This document shows, in pieces, positions 1-5,029 of a stretch of DNA of 5,029 nucleotides. Under the pieces are notes generated by a model. The model saw only the letters and a list, made by a program, of their open reading frames with translations. It was not told the DNA's origin and did no database searches. The position numbers and the translations under genes are program-made. The first letter of the stretch is position 1; every line of letters starts with the position of its first letter. Source of the DNA: an uncultured Lachnospiraceae bacterium (GTDB taxonomy: Bacteria > Bacillota > Clostridia > Lachnospirales > Lachnospiraceae); assembly GCA_905233835.1 (NCBI GenBank), contig CAJOGB010000084.1, positions 1-5,029 of the forward strand. The letters run 5' to 3'.

Positions 1-1791
1 CAGAACTATTTCCTGTAATCTCGATTTTATAACGCTCAGAACATCGGGGAATTCTATAAACTCAGATGCAATTGGATCATTTTCAAGCAATGTCTGCCAT
101 GTATTGAACTTTGCTCCGGCAACTGATGAACAATCACCGTTGACTGTTATAACAGAGCAATTTGCTTCGATATCTGAATTTGAGTGCATACTGCCATATA
201 CATTCATAAGCCAGCCGTTCATCTGAATACCTTTTGTTGAGGCATCATCATTCATAGAGAACAGAACGTCATCCCCCATAAAGGTGAAATCGAATCCGTC
301 AAGCATAAAGCCATCGCCGGGCAATTCAATTGTCTGACAATCCTCTGTTGTAACTTCATAAATGATAAGGTATTCCTTGCCTCCTCTTGAAGTAAAATCA
401 TTTGCAGGAACAACACTGAACTTACCGGTATCGTTTTCTCCAATAGAAAGATTGAATGCTTCTTCTCTTTCATAGACTACCTTTTCATGTGCTGCGTCCA
501 CGATCTTAATAGCAATCATTCCGTTTTCAATATCGTTTCTTCCGATATTTTCTATGTATCTTGTTACTTCAACAGTTTCGTCAGCCTTAAACAATTTACC
601 TGATGTATTAAGATAACCTGCAAGCTCATACTGAGGAAGCTCGTGATGCATCACCTCGATCGTAGCCTGGCTTTCAGCAACCAATACTTCGCCATCGTAA
701 ACATTGGAAATTATTGTATACTGTCCTTCGGGCTGGTCTGCAACATTCCATAACTCAGATACTTCGACATAGCTTTTTGTCATGATCTCGGTAAGCGGTT
801 TGGAGTATTCTGCGATTTCATTGCCATCCGGATCAATAATAGTAATAATACTCATAAGTCCCTTAGCAGCTCTAATATCAGAATTATTATGGATTCTGTC
901 GAAGATATTTACATCTTCATATTCATAATACGCCTCTTTATCCGTAGAGACCTGATCAGTGATCTTTCCGCCAAATCCAATGACAGGAAGCGTTATCTGA
1001 TCCAGTGTCTTGACCCTTGCGTTATCATTTTCGTCAGTGTAATCAAGTCTGATGTCCTTTAAGAGGACAGCGTCGATACTTGATGTCAGATCATTCAGAT
1101 CAACGGGGACTACAAAGCTGAGTGTCTCTCCTTCATGAAGTTCATCATACTGCTGTACAAAAGAAGTACCGTCTGGCAATTCACCGGTAATTGTAAGATT
1201 TGTTGCTATAATAGCATCAGAATCCAGAATACGTTTAGCTTCTTCTGTTTCAATGATATTGTTATTAACAGTATTGATAGCTGTATTATCCGAATACTCA
1301 TAGTAATAAGCATTGTCAGGAATAAGCTGTACTATCTTCTGATACTGTTCCGAAGATTCGTCATTGCCAAGACCAATAAACGTTATATTCTTCTCAGAAA
1401 TTTTTTCAGCTACATCGTTCAGAACTTCTTCGTCATCAAGATCTTCGATTGCTGTATCACTTAAACTTATCACATATCTGCTGTTGTCACTTTCAAAGTT
1501 GTAATTATCAAGAATGTTAAGGAGTTTTTCACCCTTAATGGTCTGCATAGTGATGTTGGCAAAAGTAAAATACGATCTCTGACTGCAACCATGACTTTTG
1601 TGACTTGTGATAGGACCATATCCATTGCCGTGTACATTGGGGAGCTCATAATTATCAATAACAAGATTTTCTCCGTCCCAAAGCGATACATTGTTGCTGT
1701 TTGCAATTATTTTGATGTGATGTTCGTCATATACGTTATTGAAGGTAAATGTTTTTACTGTATCTCCAAGAACGGAAGCATCTCTAAAGCT
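1..1791 (-). CDS. Large vWA-like / Ig-like multidomain surface protein, internal fragment
   Basis: The minus strand is open without a stop from about 1836 down to the left edge, giving 597 residues counted from the join at 1791. The sequence is strongly protein-like: acidic and rich in Asp, Asn, Glu, Thr and Tyr. Residues 1 to about 190 look like part of a von Willebrand A-like fold, with a strand YVISLSD followed by a helix and then the strand NITFIGLG. Residues about 198-270 (from NLTITGELPDG), 273-380 (with IIDPDGNEIAEY and PEGQYTIISNVYDG) and 388-499 look like successive beta-sandwich modules of Ig or macroglobulin type. Residues 500-597, with GSMHSNSDIEANCS, are unassigned. Domain calls are pattern impressions, not searches. 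I infer an exported or cell-surface protein; no signal peptide or anchor lies inside the window. The C-terminus runs off the left edge. The N-terminus is cut at the join with hemW; an ATG at 1809-1807 exists but lies in hemW sequence, so it is not the natural start. Leucine codons are mainly CTT and CTG, unlike the genes to the right. Confidence 0.8.
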
Positions 1792-1793
1792 TT
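1786..1793. other. Probable chimeric join between two truncated genes, at a HindIII site
   Basis: The 8-base palindrome AAAGCTTT, containing the HindIII hexamer AAGCTT at 1787-1792, sits where the minus-strand surface-protein frame and the plus-strand HemW homology meet. Both genes are read away from this point and both lack their 5' part here. The exact breakpoint is uncertain by some 10-20 bases, because homology fades over a few residues. No insertion sequence, direct repeat or tRNA lies at the join. Confidence 0.6.
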
Positions 1794-2646
1794 TAAGATT
1801 TACAGACATCTGGGAGTAAATCGTTTGTCCATCGGATTACAGTCCGCAAACGATGATGAACTGGAACTTTTGGGTAGGGTTCATGATTTTAAAAAGTTTG
1901 AGCAGACTTATCGAGAGGCGCAACTGGCGGGATTTGAAAACATCAATGTTGATTTGATGAGCGGTTTGCCCTATCAAACTTGGAATAAACTTTCCAATTC
2001 CATTAAAAAGGTAATTCATTTAAAACCTCAGCATATTTCATTGTATTCTCTTATAGTGGAAGAGGGTACGGAGTTTTATGAAAAGTATCACGAAGATGTG
2101 GAACGCCGAGAAAAGGATTTGGATACGGTGGCTTTGCCGGATTTGGATCAGGAGTATGAGCTTCTTAAGAATGCACAGGCGCTTTTGGAAGAATGGGGAT
2201 ATCATCAGTATGAGATATCAAACTTTGCAAAAGAAGGAAAAGAGTGCATTCATAACATCGGTTATTGGAAGAGAGTTCCTTATTTGGGTGTGGGCCTGGG
2301 GGCTGCATCCTTTATAGATGAAGTTCGTTATACCAACGAATCCAACTTGCTTACCTATATCGATCTTTTGGAAAAGGATGAATCGGTTCGGGTGGAGGAG
2401 ATTGAACTCTCCAAGCGGGATGCCATGTCCGAGTTTATGTATCTGGGACTTCGTATGAATCAGGGAGTTTCCCGTCAGGAATTCTTTGATACCTTCCATA
2501 TTACGATTGAAGCTATTTATGATAAGGTGATTAAAAAGAACGAAAGTCTGGGACTTTTAAAGGTGGCGGAAGGCCGCGTATTTTTAACGGAAAAGGGAAT
2601 GGATGTTAGCAATCGTGTGATGGCGGAATTTTTGTTGGATTCTTAA
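1786..2646 (+). CDS. hemW: HemW (radical SAM haem chaperone), 5'-truncated
   Basis: This is the C-terminal 286 residues of HemW, the HemN-like radical SAM protein that binds haem and is thought to deliver it to respiratory enzymes; it is often misannotated as coproporphyrinogen III oxidase. Recognisable blocks are YRHLGVNRLSIGLQS (residues 6-20), INVDLMSGLPYQT (53-65), PQHISLYSLIVEEGT (81-95), QYEISNFAKEG (141-151), HNIGYW (156-161) and the glycine-rich YLGVGLGAAS (166-175), followed by the HemW C-terminal domain ending at TAA 2644-2646. Against E. coli HemW (about 378 residues) the match begins near residue 109, so the whole N-terminus, with the CxxxCxxC motif that holds the 4Fe-4S cluster and the GGGTP motif, is missing. 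The frame stays open upstream to an ATG at 1591, but those 65 residues are the antisense of the minus-strand gene and do not resemble HemW. No promoter or ribosome binding site is credible at the join. As it stands the product could not do radical SAM chemistry. Position just before hrcA is the usual Firmicutes order (lepA-hemW-hrcA-grpE-dnaK). Confidence 0.88.
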   Translation, partial: KAFKIYRHLGVNRLSIGLQSANDDELELLGRVHDFKKFEQTYREAQLAGFENINVDLMSGLPYQTWNKLSNSIKKVIHLKPQHISLYSLIVEEGTEFYEKYHEDVERREKDLDTVALPDLDQEYELLKNAQALLEEWGYHQYEISNFAKEGKECIHNIGYWKRVPYLGVGLGAASFIDEVRYTNESNLLTYIDLLEKDESVRVEEIELSKRDAMSEFMYLGLRMNQGVSRQEFFDTFHITIEAIYDKVIKKNESLGLLKVAEGRVFLTEKGMDVSNRVMAEFLLDS

Positions 2647-2666
2647 GATTTCCTTCTCTAATATAG

Positions 2667-2695
2667 TTGACAAATGAATGGTAGGGTGCTAAATT
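2667..2695 (+). promoter_or_regulatory. Sigma-A-type promoter of the hrcA-grpE-dnaK operon
   Basis: A perfect -35 box TTGACA lies at 2667-2672. After exactly 17 bases comes TAAATT at 2690-2695, matching four of six positions of TATAAT. The predicted transcription start is about 2701-2704, which puts CIRCE in the first bases of the transcript, as in other class I heat-shock operons. The -10 box overlaps the upstream CIRCE-like half-site (2684-2692). The promoter lies between the hemW stop and hrcA, so the heat-shock genes can be expressed without hemW. Confidence 0.75.
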
Positions 2696-2725
2696 ATCTT
2701 TTGAAGATATTAGCACTCTATTTTT
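2684..2725 (+). terminator. Terminator-like hairpin after hemW, sharing an arm with CIRCE
   Basis: GGGTGCTAA (2684-2692) pairs with TTAGCACTC (2710-2718), with one G-T wobble. After a 2-base bulge (AT, 2693-2694), TATCTT (2695-2700) pairs with AAGATA (2704-2709) around a 3-base loop TTG. The 15-bp stem is followed at once by TATTTTT (2719-2725), giving the layout of a weak rho-independent terminator for transcripts coming from hemW. The stem has few GC pairs and the T tract is interrupted by an A, so termination may be partial. Its right arm is also the left arm of CIRCE. Confidence 0.45.
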
Positions 2726-2736
2726 ATGAGTGCTAA
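2710..2736. promoter_or_regulatory. CIRCE operator (HrcA binding site), perfect match
   Basis: The left arm TTAGCACTC (2710-2718), a 9-base A/T spacer (2719-2727) and the right arm GAGTGCTAA (2728-2736) match the CIRCE consensus TTAGCACTC-N9-GAGTGCTAA at all 18 arm positions. CIRCE is the operator of the HrcA repressor in class I heat-shock regulation. It sits just downstream of the predicted start of transcription and 32 bases before the hrcA start codon, so HrcA represses its own operon. In the mRNA the inverted repeat can also form a 9-bp hairpin. Confidence 0.97.
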
Positions 2737-2768
2737 CAGAGGTGATTTTAAAGGGAAAAAGGTTATTA

Positions 2769-3806
2769 ATGGAAGAATTAGACGAGAGAAAAGTTAAGAT
2801 TCTAAACGCCATCATCCAGAACTATATGGAGACTGGTGAGCCGGTGGGAAGCCGTACCATTTCAAAGAGTTCGGATTTGAATTTATCATCCGCAACCATT
2901 CGAAATGAAATGAGTGACTTGGAAGAGTTGGGCTATATTATTCAGCCTCATACTTCCGCAGGACGTATTCCTTCCGATAAAGGTTATCGCTTCTACGTGG
3001 ATCATTTGATTCAGGAAAAGGATCAGGAAGTTACCGAGATTAAGGACTTAATGATTGAGCGTACGGAGAAGATGGAAAAGCTCTTAAAGCAGGTGGTTAA
3101 GGTACTGGCTAACAATACCCAGTATGCAACCATGATTTCCGCTCCGGCGATTTCCGGTACGAAAGTAAAGTTTGTTCAACTTTCTCAGGTGAATGAAAAC
3201 CAGGTGTTGTCCGTTGTAATGATGAGCGGAAATATCGTGAAAAATAAGTTAATCGATGTTTCTTCTCCTTTAAGTAATGAAAACATGTTAAAACTTAACA
3301 TGCTCTTAAATACCCACTTAAACGGACTTACCGTATCCGATATTAATTTGGCACTGATTTCCAATATGAAATCCCAAGCTTCCGAGTTTGCGGAAATCGT
3401 AGAAGAAGTATTACAGTCCATTGCCGAGACCATCGGGGATGAAGAGACGGAAATCTATACTTCCGGTGCCACAAACATCTTTAAATATCCGGAACTTGCG
3501 GATTCTCAGAAGGCCAGCGAATTTATTTCCGCTTTTGAGGAAAAGGATGAATTAAAACAGTTGATTTCCGACATCGAAACCTCCGGGGAAGGAACCGGAA
3601 CCGGCATCCAGGTATACATCGGTGATGAATCTCCGATTCAGACCATGAAGGATTGTTCGGTGGTGACGGCGACATACGAGTTGGGCGACGGTGTGAAGGG
3701 TACCATCGGTATCATCGGACCGAAGCGTATGGATTATAAAAACGTTATGGACAACTTAAATCATTTGAAACACCAGTTGGATCAAATGCTTCAAAATAAA
3801 AAATAA
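2769..3806 (+). CDS. hrcA: Heat-inducible transcription repressor HrcA
   Basis: This 345-residue protein is the repressor that binds CIRCE and represses class I heat-shock genes; in the family its activity depends on GroEL. The winged-helix DNA-binding part is residues 1 to about 75, with the family blocks TGEPVGSRTIS (22-32), LSSATIRNEMSDLEELGY (39-56) and the wing-like HTSAGRIPSDKGYRFYVD (61-78). The C-terminal family signature is present as CSVVTATYE (296-304) and GTIGIIGPKRMDY (311-323). The length is usual for the family. ATG 2769 is chosen because family members begin at this point (M-E-x-L-D-E-R) and AAAAAGG lies 6 bases upstream. The frame is open to a GTG at 2730, but that codon lies inside the CIRCE right arm and would add 13 non-conserved residues. 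A stronger Shine-Dalgarno-like GAGGTGAT at 2739-2746 is too far away (22 bases). The gene is first in the operon, and its stop is followed closely by grpE. Confidence 0.96.
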   Translation: MEELDERKVKILNAIIQNYMETGEPVGSRTISKSSDLNLSSATIRNEMSDLEELGYIIQPHTSAGRIPSDKGYRFYVDHLIQEKDQEVTEIKDLMIERTEKMEKLLKQVVKVLANNTQYATMISAPAISGTKVKFVQLSQVNENQVLSVVMMSGNIVKNKLIDVSSPLSNENMLKLNMLLNTHLNGLTVSDINLALISNMKSQASEFAEIVEEVLQSIAETIGDEETEIYTSGATNIFKYPELADSQKASEFISAFEEKDELKQLISDIETSGEGTGTGIQVYIGDESPIQTMKDCSVVTATYELGDGVKGTIGIIGPKRMDYKNVMDNLNHLKHQLDQMLQNKK

Positions 3807-3808
3807 TG

Positions 3809-3816
3809 AAAGGTGG
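3809..3816 (+). promoter_or_regulatory. Ribosome binding site deciding the grpE start (GTG 3824)
   Basis: AAAGGTGG ends 7 bases before GTG 3824. The competing ATG at 3806, which overlaps the hrcA stop, has only A/T-rich sequence before it and no Shine-Dalgarno match. The site would lie inside the gene if ATG 3806 were used. Confidence 0.65.
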
Positions 3817-3823
3817 CGATTGC

Positions 3824-4420
3824 GTGGCAGAGAAAGAAAACTTCAATACAGATGAAGTAAAAGAAGCCGAAAAAGCATCCGAGGAAACTGCGGAAAAAAC
3901 CGTAGAAGAACCTACAAAAGAGCCAAAGGAAACCACAGAAGAAAAGAAGGAAGAAACTTCTAAGGATAAGAAGAAACTTGGCAAGAAAAAAGATAAACGT
4001 GACGAGCAGATCGAGGAATTAACCGATCGCGTAAAACGTCAGTTGGCTGAGTTTGAAAACTTCAGAACCCGTTCCGAGAAGGAAAAAGCACAGATGTATG
4101 ACATGGGTGCAAAAACCATTATCGAAAAGATTCTTCCGGTAGTGGATAATTTTGAAAGAGGACTTTCCGGAGTACAGGAAGGCGATGCTTTCGGCGACGG
4201 CATGAAGATGGTTTACAAGCAGCTTATGACTTCTTTGGAAGAAGCAGGGGTAAAACCAATCGAGGCTGTTGGTCAGGAATTTAATCCTGACTTCCATAAT
4301 GCAGTAATGCAGGTGGAATCAGAGGAGTATGAATCCGGTGTAATCGCACAGGAATTACAAAAGGGGTATATGTACCGTGATACTGTAGTAAGACATTCTA
4401 TGGTAGCGGTTGTTCAATAA
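3824..4420 (+). CDS. grpE: Nucleotide exchange factor GrpE (DnaK cochaperone)
   Basis: GrpE is the homodimeric cytoplasmic protein that speeds ADP release from DnaK, so the chaperone can rebind ATP and release its client. From GTG 3824 the product has 198 residues. Residues 1-60 are a low-complexity, Glu/Lys/Thr-rich, probably disordered tail. Residues about 60-100 form the long dimerising helix (LTDRVKRQLAEFENFRTRSEKEK). Then come ILPVVDNFERGL (103-114), the four-helix region, and the DnaK-contacting beta domain with EFNPDFHNAVMQVE (152-165) and the family signature GYMYRDTVVRHSMVAVV (181-197). ATG 3806 would add six residues (MKGGDC) and would overlap the hrcA stop by one base, but it has no ribosome binding site and the extension is not family-like. 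It is cotranscribed with hrcA and dnaK. Confidence 0.95.
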   Translation: MAEKENFNTDEVKEAEKASEETAEKTVEEPTKEPKETTEEKKEETSKDKKKLGKKKDKRDEQIEELTDRVKRQLAEFENFRTRSEKEKAQMYDMGAKTIIEKILPVVDNFERGLSGVQEGDAFGDGMKMVYKQLMTSLEEAGVKPIEAVGQEFNPDFHNAVMQVESEEYESGVIAQELQKGYMYRDTVVRHSMVAVVQ

Positions 4421-4437
4421 TTAGAAAGAAAGATTTT

Positions 4438-4442
4438 GGAGG
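4438..4442 (+). promoter_or_regulatory. Ribosome binding site of dnaK
   Basis: GGAGG lies 11 bases before ATG 4454, somewhat longer than the usual spacing, in the 33-base gap after the grpE stop. The gap holds no hairpin or promoter that I can see, so dnaK is read from the operon transcript. Confidence 0.7.
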
Positions 4443-4453
4443 AAAAGAAAGTT

Positions 4454-5029
4454 ATGGGTAAGATTATTGGTATCGATTTAGGAACAACCAACAGCTGTGT
4501 GGCTGTTATGGAAGGTGGAAAGCCTACCGTTATCGCAAATCAGGAAGGTTCAAGAACAACTCCTTCCATTGTTGCGTTTACTAAAAATGGTGAGCGTTTG
4601 ATCGGTGAGCCGGCAAAGCGTCAGGCTGTAACAAATGCAGAAAACACCATTTCATCTATCAAAAGAGATATGGGTACATCCAACGGACGTACTATCGACG
4701 GAAAGAATTACTCTCCACAGCAGATTTCCGCTATGATTCTTCAGAAGTTAAAAGGAGATGCGGAAAACTACCTTGGTGAGTCAGTAACAGAAGCAGTTAT
4801 TACCGTTCCTGCTTACTTTAACGATGCTCAGCGTCAGGCTACAAAGGACGCTGGTAAGATCGCAGGTCTCGATGTAAAGCGTATCATCAACGAGCCTACA
4901 GCAGCTGCACTTGCTTATGGTCTTGATAATGAGCAGGAGCAGAAGATTATGGTTTACGATTTAGGTGGTGGTACATTTGATGTATCTATCATTGAAATCG
5001 GCGATGGCGTTATCGAAGTTCTTGCTACA
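4454..5029 (+). CDS. dnaK: Molecular chaperone DnaK (Hsp70), N-terminal part
   Basis: The first 192 codons of DnaK, running off the right edge in frame, cover the first part of the nucleotide-binding (ATPase) domain. The phosphate-1 loop IGIDLGTTNSCVAV is at residues 5-18. Lys70 (SSIKRD) matches the catalytic lysine of E. coli DnaK. AVITVPAYFNDAQRQATKDAG is at 114-134, NEPTAAALAYGLD at 146-158, and the phosphate-2 motif VYDLGGGTFDVSIIEI at 167-182. Between about residues 70 and 90 the protein lacks the roughly 24-residue insertion of Gram-negative DnaK, which is typical of Firmicutes and related groups. The rest of the ATPase domain and the substrate-binding domain lie outside the window. DnaK binds unfolded segments of client proteins in an ATP cycle driven by DnaJ and reset by GrpE, encoded just upstream; dnaJ is expected next but is not visible. 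Confidence 0.98.
   Translation, partial: MGKIIGIDLGTTNSCVAVMEGGKPTVIANQEGSRTTPSIVAFTKNGERLIGEPAKRQAVTNAENTISSIKRDMGTSNGRTIDGKNYSPQQISAMILQKLKGDAENYLGESVTEAVITVPAYFNDAQRQATKDAGKIAGLDVKRIINEPTAAALAYGLDNEQEQKIMVYDLGGGTFDVSIIEIGDGVIEVLAT

Noticed and set aside
252..473. Minus-strand frame of 73 residues in another phase
   Set aside because: It overlaps the long minus-strand frame, which has far better protein character.
1135..1464. Plus-strand frame of 109 residues
   Set aside because: It is the shadow of the minus-strand gene, Ile/Phe/Asn-rich with no domain-like pattern and no ribosome binding site.
1591..1785. Possible N-terminal extension giving a 351-residue HemW starting at ATG 1591
   Set aside because: These 65 residues are the antisense of the well-formed minus-strand protein, do not resemble HemW and carry no CxxxCxxC motif. 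The frame is open by chance.
2730..2768. hrcA starting at GTG 2730
   Set aside because: The codon lies inside the CIRCE right arm, has no ribosome binding site, and the added residues are not found at HrcA N-termini.
3587..3605. Short GGAACC-type tandem repeat in hrcA
   Set aside because: It only encodes a Gly-Thr-rich loop in HrcA and is too short to mean anything else.
3806..3823. grpE starting at ATG 3806, overlapping the hrcA stop
   Set aside because: There is no Shine-Dalgarno before it, whereas GTG 3824 has AAAGGTGG at good spacing and gives a typical GrpE N-terminus. It is not fully excluded.
3745..3984. Minus-strand Ser/Phe-rich frame opposite grpE
   Set aside because: It is the complement of the Glu/Lys-rich GrpE tail; antisense of GAA and AAG codons gives Ser/Phe runs.

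Overview
The window looks like DNA from a low-to-moderate GC Firmicute, most likely a clostridial (Lachnospiraceae-like) bacterium. The signs are a perfect CIRCE operator, the gene order hemW-hrcA-grpE-dnaK, and a DnaK ATPase domain that lacks the roughly 24-residue insertion of Gram-negative DnaK. The family-level placement is inference from protein style, not a search.

Layout. Positions 1 to about 1790 are one long reading frame on the minus strand, open through the left edge and free of stops. It encodes part of a large, acidic, Asp/Asn/Glu-rich, probably surface-exposed protein: a von Willebrand A-like first part, then two or three beta-sandwich (Ig-like) modules, then an unassigned C-terminal part. 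From about 1786 to 2646, on the plus strand, lies the C-terminal three quarters of HemW (radical SAM haem chaperone, formerly called HemN-like). It starts abruptly at the position equivalent to about residue 109 of E. coli HemW, without the iron-sulfur-binding N-terminus. Next come a 122-base regulatory gap (sigma-A-type promoter, perfect CIRCE, extra half-site), hrcA (2769-3806), grpE (best start GTG 3824, to 4420) and the first 192 codons of dnaK (4454 to the right edge).

How they work together. HrcA is the repressor that binds CIRCE, in front of its own gene, to shut the hrcA-grpE-dnaK operon. GrpE is the nucleotide-exchange factor of DnaK, and the GroE chaperonin is known to keep HrcA active. 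This part is a classic class I heat-shock operon with its own promoter, so it does not depend on the damaged region upstream.

The striking point is the join at about 1786-1793. Two unrelated genes, pointing away from each other, are both cut off at their 5' ends at the same spot. The spot contains an AAGCTT (HindIII) hexamer inside the 8-base palindrome AAAGCTTT, and leucine codon use differs strongly on the two sides. This fits a chimeric clone or assembly join better than a natural locus, although a real rearrangement cannot be excluded from sequence alone. The second item of interest is a third CIRCE-like half-site upstream of CIRCE, which allows an alternative terminator-like hairpin and places the promoter -10 inside the extra arm. 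I see no convincing evidence of an undescribed system.
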